64,000 nucleotides of DNA from Pirellulaceae bacterium (GTDB lineage: Bacteria; Planctomycetota; Planctomycetia; Pirellulales; Pirellulaceae): NCBI GenBank assembly GCA_028280445.1, contig JANQLU010000012.1, positions 1 to 64,000 of the forward strand. The letters run 5' to 3'. Made by a program: the position numbers and the translations under genes. Positions 17,601 through 26,458 of this stretch are shown here, piece by piece. The notes under the pieces were generated by a model, which saw only the letters and a program-made list of their open reading frames with translations, made no database searches and was not told where the DNA came from. Each line of letters starts with the position of its first letter. Within the stretch, counting starts at the first letter, position 1.

Positions 17601-17970
17601 GTGGAATCGTTCCAGGCGGCAGATAAAACATGTCGCTCATCGCGTAACTGGTCACCTGCGACATCGCTTCTTCCATCGAGACCCCTTCGCGAAAAAAGTC
17701 TTTGACGATGCAAACACTTTGCATCGCTTTGGCTTCCTGATGTTCAATCCCCACCGATTGTCCTGTCCATCGTTGGAGACGACTCATAATGTCTTTCTCC
17801 ATCACTTCAGGCGGCATGCCCGGATAGAAACAAACAATCTGGACCGCAGAAGTTTCGAATTGCGGCAGCAAATCAGCAGGAACTTTGGTGTAGGCAAAAA
17901 CACCAAGCACCACGATTGCCAATGCCATCACGATGACAAGATAGGGATTGCGCAGCGAAGCTAGAATCAT
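14680..17970 (-). CDS. RND family inner membrane efflux pump (AcrB-like)
   Basis: This 1096-residue proton-driven pump has twelve expected membrane helices: the first at 10-28, a cluster at about 345-530, a second near 555, and a final cluster at 945-1085. Two large periplasmic loops lie between. The helix-4 proton relay reads AIGILIDQSIVVLEN with Asp410 followed by Gln, where AcrB has two aspartates. It exports drugs, lipids or metals together with the adaptor and outer membrane genes downstream. It is at the upper end of the family length range, with a longer second periplasmic loop. First gene of the operon. Confidence 0.93.
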   Translation of the reverse strand: MILASLRNPYLVIVMALAIVVLGVFAYTKVPADLLPQFETSAVQIVCFYPGMPPEVMEKDIMSRLQRWTGQSVGIEHQEAKAMQSVCIVKDFFREGVSMEEAMSQVTSYAMSDMFYLPPGTIPPMVMPFDPTASVPLCLVVVSNPEMNEGELYDIAYYELRNKLQSIQGVIAPAVYGGKLRRILAYVDPEKLEAQQVSPMDVHKALLQQNVLIPGGSIKDGKMEYQIFTNANVEKVEELNDLPIKRVGDHFVYMRDVADVQNASQIQTNIVRVNGSRKAYIPIYRQPGANTISIVKQIKKQLATIEERLKIEATGDDKEKMQSLVLSVAMDQSIGVEQSNRSLQIAAGLGALLAGLVVLIFLRSFRFTLVIVLAMPIAILFAILCMYFMGQTLNAMTLGGLALAIGILIDQSIVVLENVIRHGRMGKHALQASYDGTKEVAVPMLVATITFAIVFVPVLFMTGTAQFLFKPLAYAAGLAIIASYVIAITLIPAYCSKFLPKDWATGQAQQSESNKFGDWYAALLSKLIAFRIPITIVALLLFGGAAWTMNSFMGRELFPPVDSGQMTILVRMKSGTRIEETEKTIIEIEKEIKALCGEPDPAFAVGKEELPESNLSLLVSNIGVLLDWPAAYTPNSGSMDAFMLVQTKNKPGKEDIFEYVEKLRKTLNEKFPEVDFAFDTGGMLTAALNQGEPSPIHFQVQSKDLHAAQDIGELIVQAARDVDGTADVRIQQRVDNPILMVEIDREKALDLGLTADEVMKNLVSVTNSSINFDPAFWIDKYKGNHYFLGVQYPEDLLTGVETLGDIVIRGGPEGVVRMKDVVNFDTEQTGPAVVNHRNIARVTDLYVNVKPGYDVGTVVQKIEEKIEELGGKAEVDERGGWFRLGTVDPNEQPDVGTSKPLADSSKFKGRAVRMMGEVKTMRESFKQFLSGAIIAALLVYLAMVGLFRSFVDPLIVILAVPLGFIGVVVLLLITGNNLSIMAMMGVIMMIGIVVEYSIVLVDFANKQLAQGKTPREAIIEASRVRLRPILMTSLTTWLAMLPMAIGFGGGDANVPLARAIIGGVIGATVLSLVVVPCLYVLIKREHTAQAEYEIQL

Positions 17971-18237
17971 AGAATCGGGTCTTGGGGTTATTGCAGTTTA
18001 TAGATGTCGGCGATCAAACAAACTGCAATTATAGTTGAGAACGATCGAAGAATTGTTAGCAGTTTGGACACGAAACGTATGAAAAGCCTTGAAAAAGTAG
18101 AGAACACGGGGCATTGGCGATAGCTACCAACGGTTCGATTCGACCGTCGATTCATCGCTACCTGATCGGGTCGAAACCAACTTACTCAATTGGCGTCACT
18201 CGACAGCGCGTCGTTGTTTTGGCAGCTGGCTCAAAGA
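17971..18237. other. Promoter region of the RND operon
   Basis: About 270 bp between the RND pump start and the stop of the PDZ protein gene, both on the minus strand. No gene is seen. It should hold the promoter of the efflux operon, but no clear operator palindrome was found. Confidence 0.4.
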
Positions 18238-19602
18238 TTACTGATCAACGACGACTTTGGGATCAGCGGCATCACCAAGTTTGAGTGTCAATGTTTTTCG
18301 TTTTCCTCGGCGATCAATCGTCAATTTGACAGAGGTGCCAATTTTTCGTCCGGCAATCTCAAAGACCAAATCCTGAAACGTCGCAATTGATTTGTCATCG
18401 ACTTTCAATATTTTGTCGTTGACAATCACTCCCGCTCTGTCGGCGGCCGAGTTTTCGATGACTTCGGAAATCAAACAGGGACCTTTTTCGAGTGCGCGAC
18501 CTGTTCCACCAGCGAGAGGACCTCGAACACCTAACAGCGCTTTGCCACGAACATTTACATAAACGCCGGGATGTTTTTTCGCATATTTCCTCACGCGAGT
18601 CGTATCAAAATCACAGCGAATAATCTCAACGGTGCTCACTGGCAACCGCTCGATGACGTCCAGCATGTCGTTGGTCACGTCGATTCCCGTGATTTTGATA
18701 GACGTGACATTTGGCAACAGCGCAATTTTACTAAAGTCGTCCGCCGAACCTTTCCAATTTTTGTTGACATGAACCGTTTGGTAACTGGTCTGAGCAGGTG
18801 GATATGGCGAAATGGTTTTGATTCGCTCCTCGAGTTCTCGAATCTGCTTGTCAGTCGCCGTGGATGATCCAGAGGCTTGAACCCAGGGATTTTTTTTCAA
18901 CTGGAGTTTGGCAACTTCGACCTGATCGACCGACGGTTTGTCTGCCAGAATTTTGTCGATCGACGCCATCATTTGTTTGGGCGACAAAGGTTTTTGTTTC
19001 GATTCTTTGGCCTGACTTGGTTTGGCTTTGTCAATGCTAATCTCTTTTTTGCCTGTCTCGATGCGTTGTTCGAGTTCCTCAGCCAGAATGATCCGCCCTC
19101 GACCGAAACCCACGATTTCTGAATGCCCCTGGTTTGTCTGAACCTCGGCGCCCAGTTGACGCAGGCTGCGCACTGTGTTTTTGAACTGAGCCTGTTTCCA
19201 TTTTCGTTTTGATCGCTCGGCCAATTCCAATAGTCCGGGCTGGCCGTTGTCAGCCAGAAAATTCAAAACGCGCGTCATTTTTGCCGCGTGATTTGCATCC
19301 GACGTAATCGACAGATTGGCAAGGATTTGCGAAGCCCGATAGCGTTGCTCCGTGTTGCCGTTGAAAATCAACTCGACGACTGGCGGAATGATTTCAAGTC
19401 CACGTTTGGAAAGTTCGTCGCTGGCGTTTTGTCGATGTTGAAATTTTCGACTATTTAAATCGGCGATCAATTCGGTGACGGGTTTAGGTTTGACACTTTC
19501 CTGTGAGTAGGCGTTTTCCAGGGGCGCGTGCCCAGCACCTAAAATGAACGCGATGAGAAAAAAGGATAGCCTGATGATGGGAAAAGATCGTTGATTTCGC
19601 AT
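18238..19602 (-). CDS. Secreted HEAT-like and PDZ domain protein
   Basis: This 454-residue protein has a signal peptide (about 1-34). An N-terminal helical-repeat segment (about 40-115, LIADLNSRKFQHRQNASDEL) of the kind found before HEAT repeats in planctomycetes is followed by a charged linker. A short leucine-rich-like segment (about 270-330) and a C-terminal PDZ domain (about 350-440; LLGVRGP, ISEVIENSAADRAGV, DKILKVDDKSI) complete it. No protease domain is present, so it is probably a periplasmic binding or scaffold protein. It is on the same strand as the sulfatases but separated by about 160 bp. Confidence 0.7.
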   Translation of the reverse strand: MRNQRSFPIIRLSFFLIAFILGAGHAPLENAYSQESVKPKPVTELIADLNSRKFQHRQNASDELSKRGLEIIPPVVELIFNGNTEQRYRASQILANLSITSDANHAAKMTRVLNFLADNGQPGLLELAERSKRKWKQAQFKNTVRSLRQLGAEVQTNQGHSEIVGFGRGRIILAEELEQRIETGKKEISIDKAKPSQAKESKQKPLSPKQMMASIDKILADKPSVDQVEVAKLQLKKNPWVQASGSSTATDKQIRELEERIKTISPYPPAQTSYQTVHVNKNWKGSADDFSKIALLPNVTSIKITGIDVTNDMLDVIERLPVSTVEIIRCDFDTTRVRKYAKKHPGVYVNVRGKALLGVRGPLAGGTGRALEKGPCLISEVIENSAADRAGVIVNDKILKVDDKSIATFQDLVFEIAGRKIGTSVKLTIDRRGKRKTLTLKLGDAADPKVVVDQ

Positions 19603-19759
19603 TTTCGAGCGCGACCCAGGGTCCTCCTGAAAAGTAGTTCAACCGTTCCAATCCTAGAACTAAGCTGGATACTAGTCAATTTTGACATGTGGTGTCGAGT
19701 TGAATCCAGGATGATTTTTGGACTTATCCAACGTTTCCCAACTACAACCCGTCTTTTGA

Positions 19760-21307
19760 CTATTTTTTCTTTTTTGGCTTTTTAGGTGCCATCACTTCAT
19801 CACCGTGAGCCAGTTTACGGAATTTCGCTTCGAGTTCCTTCGCAACTTCGCCGTGGGAATCAATCAAGTTTTTCGTTTCGCCAGGATCTTGGGCCAAATT
19901 GTACAGATGGTACGGTTTTCCAAATCGTTTTCCTCGCGGCTTTTGCCGACCGCCCGAACCTGAACCCAAAACGAGTTTCCAGTCTCCATCTCGAATTGCG
20001 AGGAAACCTGAGCCACTTTGGTGAAGCACCGGCGGACGCGACGTTTTTTGCTGTTTCAATGCGTCCACAAAACTAAAGCTGTCTTCGGCGCTCTTCCGAT
20101 CGAATTTGGTACCAGCAATTTCGGCAACCGTTGCCAAGATGTCGACATGACAAATCGTTTTTGATGATTTCGATTTCGCCGCAACACCTTTCGGCCAACG
20201 AACGAAAAACGGAACACGATGGCCCGCTTCCCAAATATCCGCTTTCGTTCCGCGCCAAGGACCATTGGCACGATGATTTTTGGGATTAAATCCATGAACC
20301 GTTTCCAAGCCAACATGGTCTGGATCTCTGCCAGGGTAAGCATACATAAACGAACCGTTGTCGCTGGTCACGATCACAACCGTGTTATCAGCTGTTTTCG
20401 TATCGTCCAACGTCTCCAGCACTTGTCCAACCGTCCAATCAACTTGAGTTATAAAGTCGCCATAAGTGCCGAGTTTTGTTTTGCCGCGAAATCGTTTGTG
20501 TGGCAGTACCGGTTTGTGGGGCGCGGACAATGGAAAGTACAGAAAAAATGGTTTGTCGCCTTTTGAGTTTTTTCGGATAAATCCGCACGCCTCATCAGTG
20601 AGCCGGTCCAGCGATTCGTCGATTTTAAAATCGGACGCAATTTCGCCTTTGCGATAAAACGCCGGAAACCTTTTGCCGGGAATAACTTTGTCGGGAATTG
20701 CGGTTACTTGATTGTTGCGAATGTAGACATAAGGACTCATATCCAAACTGGCCGGGATGATGAACGACGTATCAAACCCGACGGTCAACGGCGAGTGTAC
20801 CAGCGGTTTCGAATAATCGACCGATTGAGGTTTGCCACCGGCGATTCCCATATTGTTGATGTCGCGCGGCGCCGCATTTTTCCACTGCCAGCCAAGTCCC
20901 AAATGCCATTTACCGACACATCCCGTTCGGTACCCTGCCGCTTTCAAAACAGAAGCGATGGTTTGACGATCTTTTTTAATCAACGGGTGCGAGTACCCGC
21001 CGAGCACTCCTCGTTTCAACGAAGTTCGCCACGAATAACGTCCGGTCAACAACGAGTATCGTGTGGGTGTACAAACGGCCGATGGTGAATGCGCATCGGT
21101 AAACGTCATCCCTTCGGCAGCCAGCCGAGCAAAATTGGGAGTCGGTATTTTTGATTCGGCGTTCAAAGGCGATACGTCGCCATATCCCAGGTCATCGGCC
21201 AGAATCACAACGATGTTTGGTTTTGAATTGGTGGGTGATTCTGCCGCAAGTTGCCCAACAAAAAAAACAAATGCGATTGCGATACCAAGCGTGTGTGCGA
21301 ATTTCAT
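19760..21307 (-). CDS. Sulfatase (arylsulfatase A family)
   Basis: This 515-residue secreted sulfatase has a signal peptide (about 1-22), the metal-binding start NIVVILADDLGYGD (Asp38, Asp39) and the canonical maturation motif CTPTR with Cys79, which is converted to formylglycine. It would hydrolyse sulfate esters, most likely of algal or other sulfated polysaccharides, in the periplasm. The C-terminus is very basic (PKKPKKKK). Its ATG overlaps the stop of the upstream sulfatase gene by 4 bp (ATGA), so the two are translated together and probably act on one substrate. Confidence 0.93.
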   Translation of the reverse strand: MKFAHTLGIAIAFVFFVGQLAAESPTNSKPNIVVILADDLGYGDVSPLNAESKIPTPNFARLAAEGMTFTDAHSPSAVCTPTRYSLLTGRYSWRTSLKRGVLGGYSHPLIKKDRQTIASVLKAAGYRTGCVGKWHLGLGWQWKNAAPRDINNMGIAGGKPQSVDYSKPLVHSPLTVGFDTSFIIPASLDMSPYVYIRNNQVTAIPDKVIPGKRFPAFYRKGEIASDFKIDESLDRLTDEACGFIRKNSKGDKPFFLYFPLSAPHKPVLPHKRFRGKTKLGTYGDFITQVDWTVGQVLETLDDTKTADNTVVIVTSDNGSFMYAYPGRDPDHVGLETVHGFNPKNHRANGPWRGTKADIWEAGHRVPFFVRWPKGVAAKSKSSKTICHVDILATVAEIAGTKFDRKSAEDSFSFVDALKQQKTSRPPVLHQSGSGFLAIRDGDWKLVLGSGSGGRQKPRGKRFGKPYHLYNLAQDPGETKNLIDSHGEVAKELEAKFRKLAHGDEVMAPKKPKKKK

Positions 21308-22713
21308 GGTTGTTTTAATTTCAATAGCTGGATGGATTTGGTTTCCTGCTGCAGTTGTTTTTCAAGTTTTTCGACTTGGGGGCGGCGGTTTGCAGCGATG
21401 TTCTGTTTTTCATTAGGGTCTGATTTTAAATCAAAAAACTGGGTGCTGAAATCATCCCGTCGATGAGCAAGTCCGTGCCGTCCTGTTTTTCCGCGAAAGT
21501 GAACCACAATTTTGTCGAAATCGCGAATCACCCAACGATACAACAGACTTTTCGATGGATCATTGATGTCGGCCATATCGTGTGAAAAAATCTCACCCCA
21601 AATCATCTTCCTTGAGTTTTTTGTCGCATCGCGACCGACTGGAACAAGATCGATGCCGGTCATCTCGGCAGAAGGTTTCATTTTGACGGCAGACAAAATT
21701 GTCGGAGCGATATCGATACTGGAAACCACCGTTGTTTTGTCGAACCGCGGTTTCAAACGATCGGGCCAACGAATCATGATTGGCGTGCGGACGCCGCCTT
21801 CGTAAGGCGATTGTTTACTTCGAGGCGCGAATTGCCACCGCCAACCTTTTGGTACAACGGATTTCGGCGTCCGTTGAATCCAACCGTTGTCCGTCACAAA
21901 AATGACGATCGTGTTTTTGGCATGCCCTGTTTTATCGAGATGCGCAAGCAGCGATCCACAAGTTTGGTCAAACCATTCACACATGGCATAGTATTTCGCC
22001 AAGCGATCGGGAATTTTCTTGTCGCGATATTTCTCAAACAACTTTTTCGGAGGGTTGTGAGGCGTGTGTGGTAAAAACGGCGCATACCAAACGAAAAACG
22101 GTTTGTCTTTTGATTGCTCGATAAAATCGAAAATCGGTTGCAAGCCCTGACGACCAATCTTTAATCCTACATCACCGTGCCGACCACCTTTTTTGGGATC
22201 GCCATGTGTCATTCCCGCGTCGAATCCGCCAACGGCATAATTACCTTCCCACCATTTACCCGACTGAAAACTACGATAACCTCTCTTGGCAAGCAACCGC
22301 GGTAACGTCGGCAAGTTTTTCATTCGATTGATATAGTTTTGTTTTTTCGCTTTGTATTGATCGTTGTTTCTCGGATTGATCCCTTTGCCGATCGCCGGAT
22401 CGTTGCCAGTGATTCCATGTTGCGATGGGTACAATCCCGTGATGATCGTTGCCAACGACGGACGGCACAAACTGGTTGGAACATATCCGCGAGTAAAAAC
22501 ACAGCTTTGACTTGCCAGCTGATCGAGACTCGGAGTTTCAATATGAGGATGCCCCATAAATCCGTAATCGCCCCAGGACTGGTCGTCACCAATAATCAAA
22601 ACAACGTTGGGCAGGCGGTCTGGCGGGTCTGCCTGTAAATGTGCTATCGGGTGGATGCAACAAGCTACCAACAGCATGACAGCTGAATTGCGTAGATATT
22701 TAGATATTGACAT
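21304..22713 (-). CDS. Sulfatase with a variant formylglycine motif
   Basis: This sulfatase of about 469 residues starts at the ATG at 22713, which gives a proper signal peptide (MSISKYLRNSAVMLLVACC); an upstream in-frame start at 22779 adds 22 non-signal residues. The metal-binding segment is NVVLIIGDDQSWGDYG. The maturation segment reads SLCRPSLATIITG: Cys83 is present, but the canonical Arg of CxPxR is Leu87. Similar CRPSLA variants occur in planctomycete sulfatases, so it may still be matured. It is coupled by ATGA overlap to the sulfatase at 19760-21307. Confidence 0.88.
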   Translation of the reverse strand: MSISKYLRNSAVMLLVACCIHPIAHLQADPPDRLPNVVLIIGDDQSWGDYGFMGHPHIETPSLDQLASQSCVFTRGYVPTSLCRPSLATIITGLYPSQHGITGNDPAIGKGINPRNNDQYKAKKQNYINRMKNLPTLPRLLAKRGYRSFQSGKWWEGNYAVGGFDAGMTHGDPKKGGRHGDVGLKIGRQGLQPIFDFIEQSKDKPFFVWYAPFLPHTPHNPPKKLFEKYRDKKIPDRLAKYYAMCEWFDQTCGSLLAHLDKTGHAKNTIVIFVTDNGWIQRTPKSVVPKGWRWQFAPRSKQSPYEGGVRTPIMIRWPDRLKPRFDKTTVVSSIDIAPTILSAVKMKPSAEMTGIDLVPVGRDATKNSRKMIWGEIFSHDMADINDPSKSLLYRWVIRDFDKIVVHFRGKTGRHGLAHRRDDFSTQFFDLKSDPNEKQNIAANRRPQVEKLEKQLQQETKSIQLLKLKQP

Positions 22714-22977
22714 ATTTTGAAAATGCTGGCCAAATTCGCTCATGACGTCATAACTTTCACATTCGACATATTCGGACATTGCATGGCGAGTTTACTAACT
22801 AACGTGACAGAATCAAGAACTGCTATTCCCAAACTTGTTTTTAAGACCTAACTTTTGCTGCAGCTGGCGGTTATTTCAAAAAGTATCTCCCTTATCGGGC
22901 TCGATGGTTTGAGAACGATCTTTTTGCTGACCTCTTCAGCGAAAATCCAATTTGAAACTCTTGTGAGGAGCTCCCCC

Positions 22978-23967
22978 GTGTCCTGGAAGCAGTCAAAAAT
23001 CTGGCCCCAAATATTCATGATTGCGATCGCAACTGTGTTCAGTTCTCAACTGAGTGCGCAATTGAATATCACAATGGACTACACGGCGTTTCAAAACTCG
23101 GCGCCCGGCGGACTTTCCAGCATACTGAACAACGACTCGTGGACTGGTGGTACGACCGATACCGAGCGTCTCAACGCCGCCATCGCGGTGATGGATCAAG
23201 CGGTCGCGGATATCGAATCATTGTTTACCAACTGTACCGACGTTCAAATCAATCAGACCATTGCCGTCGGTTGGGCATCGCATGGTGGAAATACATTGGC
23301 AACCGGTGGTGCGAGTTGGAATGGTTCCAATCAATTGACCGGTGGAACATTGAATTGGGACAACGATGGAAGTAGTACTTTTTTTACCGACTTAACTCCT
23401 GCCGATCATTCGGAATTCAGCGCAAGCGCCAACGATTTGCGAACGATGGAATTCAGTTCGAATGGAATTCAAGTCAACGTCGAAGACCGTTACTACGCAA
23501 ATTTTTTGGGAACAGCGGCGGCCGACAACTCAGACATGTACTCGGTTGCTGTCCATGAAATCATGCACGCGTTAGGAGTCCTTGACACCTACCCACTTTA
23601 TAGCCAACTCGATCTCGGCAGCGATGGCGATCTGGACCTGGTAGCTGACGGCACAACCTACGAAGTTGCTTACTCTGGCGGACATACAACCATCAGCCTG
23701 CCATGGGATGGACCCGGTTCGCTCGGTGGCACGTATTACCCCAACGTCATCGGTCCATCGATTGTTTCGGGAACGCGCGGCCAACTGACTGATATTGATG
23801 CATTGTTATTGGCAAACATCCATGGGTTTGGAGCATCTGATTTTTCTTGTGTCACTCAACCACACGGTACAATCCAATTGAATGCGATTCCCGAACCGAA
23901 CTCTCTCGGTGTTCTTGTTTTAGGCTCACTGATTTACCTGACCCGTCGGCGTCGACGCGTTTCATAA
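22978..23967 (+). CDS. Metzincin-like zinc protease with PEP-CTERM tail
   Basis: This protein of about 329 residues starts at GTG 22978, preceded by GAGGAG at 22965-22970 with a 7-nt spacer. It has a signal peptide (cleavage near LSAQ), a zinc-binding HEIMHALGVLD motif (His193, Glu194, His197, with Asp203 as the possible third ligand) and a C-terminal PEP-CTERM anchor (PEPNSLG, hydrophobic stretch, RRRRR). It would be secreted, probably sorted by an exosortase, and may cleave protein at the cell surface. The Asp in place of the third His is seen in snapalysin-like metzincins. It is divergent from the sulfatase operon. Confidence 0.75.
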   Translation: MSWKQSKIWPQIFMIAIATVFSSQLSAQLNITMDYTAFQNSAPGGLSSILNNDSWTGGTTDTERLNAAIAVMDQAVADIESLFTNCTDVQINQTIAVGWASHGGNTLATGGASWNGSNQLTGGTLNWDNDGSSTFFTDLTPADHSEFSASANDLRTMEFSSNGIQVNVEDRYYANFLGTAAADNSDMYSVAVHEIMHALGVLDTYPLYSQLDLGSDGDLDLVADGTTYEVAYSGGHTTISLPWDGPGSLGGTYYPNVIGPSIVSGTRGQLTDIDALLLANIHGFGASDFSCVTQPHGTIQLNAIPEPNSLGVLVLGSLIYLTRRRRRVS

Positions 23968-24245
23968 ATAGCTCAAACAATGATTGAGCCGGGAAGTCGA
24001 AGCTCGGTAGGTCAATGCTTCTGTCGACGCACAGGCACGGTGTTTGTTTCGACTGCCATCTTCAACCTCACCCGCACAACAATTCTTTTTGGCCGCTATG
24101 TTCGTCCATTCTTTCGTGGAATGTGGCCGACACAAATACATTTCGTATTCGCCTCAAGATATCCAATTTTCGTGAAAGATTTCGTCTTTTTTCATCATCT
24201 CCTTTCAGCAGCTCAAGGGACATGAACTGAATTTGGAGAGAGAGT

Positions 24246-24791
24246 ATGAAACAAACAAATCTTTGGATGGCGTTTTCGTTGATCATTGGAGCAACCGTCG
24301 TTTTTTCGGGTTGCATGACTTTACCCAATAATAATCAGGATCTCGGCACAAGGCGAACGCTGCAAGTTGCGACAGGATATCTGGTCGAACCCAACAAGGA
24401 GGTGTACTTGGAAGCATTGATCCAAGACCCGACGGATGCGGACTACGGTGATTTTAAAGACGTCTCGTATAACCTCGTGACCGGCCGCAACTACCGTGTA
24501 ACTTCCAGCTCGACGCGAACGAATACCTCTGGTTACCCGTGGGACGGTGGAGCTCTCTACAGCTGGTCGATGTTTTATCACATCCCCAACGAATGTTGGC
24601 GTTGGTCGACGGCCCAGAGAAAGTACTACGCAAGACTTCGAGTGCGTTCTAACGGATCAACTTTGCCCAACGGCAACCTGTATACCTTCAAAGAAGGTTT
24701 CTATGAAAGTGATTGGGAAAATACAACCGTCGCGGATATCGGTGCCTGGCAAGATGCCGACAGCATCATCACCGTATGGGCAGACCGTTAA
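24246..24791 (+). CDS. Small secreted lipoprotein of unknown function
   Basis: This 181-residue protein has a lipoprotein signal peptide ending FSGC (Cys at about 23) and a beta-rich, Trp/Tyr-rich body without recognisable motifs. The ATG is preceded by GGAGAGAGA. It is expected to be anchored in the inner leaflet of the outer membrane or on the plasma membrane. A hairpin with a T-run (24819-24852) ends the transcript. Confidence 0.65.
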   Translation: MKQTNLWMAFSLIIGATVVFSGCMTLPNNNQDLGTRRTLQVATGYLVEPNKEVYLEALIQDPTDADYGDFKDVSYNLVTGRNYRVTSSSTRTNTSGYPWDGGALYSWSMFYHIPNECWRWSTAQRKYYARLRVRSNGSTLPNGNLYTFKEGFYESDWENTTVADIGAWQDADSIITVWADR

Positions 24792-24818
24792 TTCGTCAAA
24801 ACATTGTTCGTATCTTTC

Positions 24819-24852
24819 GGTCGCGTGCGGTCATCGTACGCGGCCGTTTTTT
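24819..24852 (+). terminator. Rho-independent terminator after the lipoprotein gene
   Basis: GGTCGCGTGCG (24819-24829) pairs with CGTACGCGGCC (24835-24845), allowing two G-U pairs, and is followed by six T at 24847-24852. It lies 28 bp after the lipoprotein stop codon. Confidence 0.75.
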
Positions 24853-25000
24853 ATTTCCGTCGATCACCAAATACTGTTAGACAACAAACTGATCACTCAC
24901 TGACCACTCTCGCTTCCAAGGTCTGATCAGCATCGCACGCAATAGAAAATTTCATGGATCACAACAAATCCGTCTGCGGTATTCACTTGCAATTGATACA

Positions 25001-25059
25001 AGCACGAAGCGCCAGCGAGTGGTTTGATCGCGCATAAGCACTCGCTGGCGCTTCGTGCT
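25001..25059. repeat. Palindromic repeat family D
   Basis: Perfect 21-bp arms at 25001-25021 and 25039-25059 (core CACGAAGCGCCAGCGAGTG) with a 17-bp spacer. It lies in the 507-bp gap between the lipoprotein gene and the coiled-coil gene; the rest of the gap shows no gene. A degenerate relative begins at 26313. Confidence 0.85.
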
Positions 25060-25298
25060 CGTAAGATTCACGGTAATCCATGAAATTTCGTCGCAGGCGA
25101 AACAGGATCCACCGCACATTCAAAAACTCGATACATTCCATCTACCGTGTGGCCACTTGCGGTACGGCGGAATCTGCCCCCGTGACAACTTTTTCACTGA
25201 ACGCCCGCAAGATTCTGGCAACGTCATGCTGACCAATTTAGAATGAGCAAGATCGAATCGCCTCAACCAGAGCAAACCTTGCAAGAACGGAGAATCAA

Positions 25299-26258
25299 AT
25301 GAATGTACAAAGATCTATCGTTTTCACACTGGCACTCGCGTTCTTTAGCATCGCAACCATTGGAATGCTCAATGGCCAGGAAGGTGAAGAAAAATTGAAA
25401 CGTTACGTCAATCAACTAGAAGCAAAATACCACAAAATCACAGCACAAAAAAAAGAAATCGATGGTGCCCTCGAAAAAACAAATCGAAAAGAGCATCCAG
25501 AAAAATATGCCGAGTTACGTGCTCATCAAAAAGAACTCAATAATGCCTTGGCAGAAATCAAAAACCAATTCGCAAAAATTCGGCAGCGTAACCAACGCCG
25601 CGAAGGCGACCGGGAAAAACGGGCGCAACAGGAACGCGATCAATCGCTTGAGAATAAATACAGGCAGTATGCTGGCCAATTGAAAGAGATCAACGCCTGG
25701 CTAGAAAGAAATCGCGGAGACGATTACCCAGAAAAACGCAAACAACTCTTGGCAAAACGAAAAGCGGCAATGAATGCGATGGCAGAAATCAAAGCCCATT
25801 TTGCAAGAATCAAAGATCGCGAGCGCGGCGAACGTGAATCGAAACAGGAACGAGAAGGCGAACACCCAGAAATTCGCACTGCTCGAAACCAACTTAGGCA
25901 TCTACGACAGGCCCACGGCCATTTGCGAGAAGCTGGCATGGACGAAATCGCCACCATGGTCGGGCAGCGGATTGAAAAGATCCAAGCGGCGATTGCCCGT
26001 TACGAACGCAGTCGACGCACCCGTGAACGTGACTCCGATCGCCGTGAACGTGCTTCCGATCGACGCGAACGCGATTCGGACCGTCGTGAACGCGACTCGG
26101 ATCGGCGCGAGCGTGATTCCGACCGACGTGAGCGGGAAAGTCGCGATCGTTCAGATGACAATTTCCGAAAAGAAGTCAGTGGCGCAATTCGAGAATTGAG
26201 TTCGGCCATCCGATCGCTTCGCAAAGAAGTCGAAGAACTCAAAAAACGAAGACGCTAA
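25299..26258 (+). CDS. Secreted coiled-coil protein with heptad repeats
   Basis: This 319-residue protein has a signal peptide (about 1-27) and is otherwise almost entirely highly charged helix (Lys/Glu/Arg/Gln). Near residues 243-283 a heptapeptide of the form DSDRRER is repeated about six times in tandem, followed by a last coiled coil (about 290-319). The ATG has GGAG 8 nt upstream. No enzymatic motif is present. It may be a structural or nucleic-acid/polyanion-binding envelope protein. The tandem repeats could vary in number between strains. Confidence 0.65.
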   Translation: MNVQRSIVFTLALAFFSIATIGMLNGQEGEEKLKRYVNQLEAKYHKITAQKKEIDGALEKTNRKEHPEKYAELRAHQKELNNALAEIKNQFAKIRQRNQRREGDREKRAQQERDQSLENKYRQYAGQLKEINAWLERNRGDDYPEKRKQLLAKRKAAMNAMAEIKAHFARIKDRERGERESKQEREGEHPEIRTARNQLRHLRQAHGHLREAGMDEIATMVGQRIEKIQAAIARYERSRRTRERDSDRRERASDRRERDSDRRERDSDRRERDSDRRERESRDRSDDNFRKEVSGAIRELSSAIRSLRKEVEELKKRRR

Positions 26259-26312
26259 GTTTTTTGCTTTCGGCCTTTGACGCCGCTTGTGCAAGCGGAA
26301 ATCGATTGCGAC

Positions 26313-26405
26313 TGATACAAGCACGACGCGCGAGCGAATGGCTGGTGCGTCTCACGCTTCGCGTTAGTTCGTCGTTGTGAGCGGCAAGGCGCTAGCCGCC
26401 GGTTC
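26313..26405. repeat. Degenerate family D repeat and half copy of family C
   Basis: GATACAAGCACGACGCGCGA at 26313-26332 resembles the left part of repeat D (24994 onwards) but lacks a matching right arm. GTGAGCGGCAAGGCGC at 26377-26392 matches the family C repeat in 11482-11497. This fills most of the gap between two convergent genes. Confidence 0.6.
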
Positions 26406-26458
26406 CAAGCGCTTACGAACGCAAACGAACGCAAGAAGTCGTTAATCAACCGGATCTG

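Noticed and set aside
25701..26242. Minus-strand frames within the coiled-coil gene
   Set aside because: Arg/Ser-rich products are antisense shadows of the heptad repeats.
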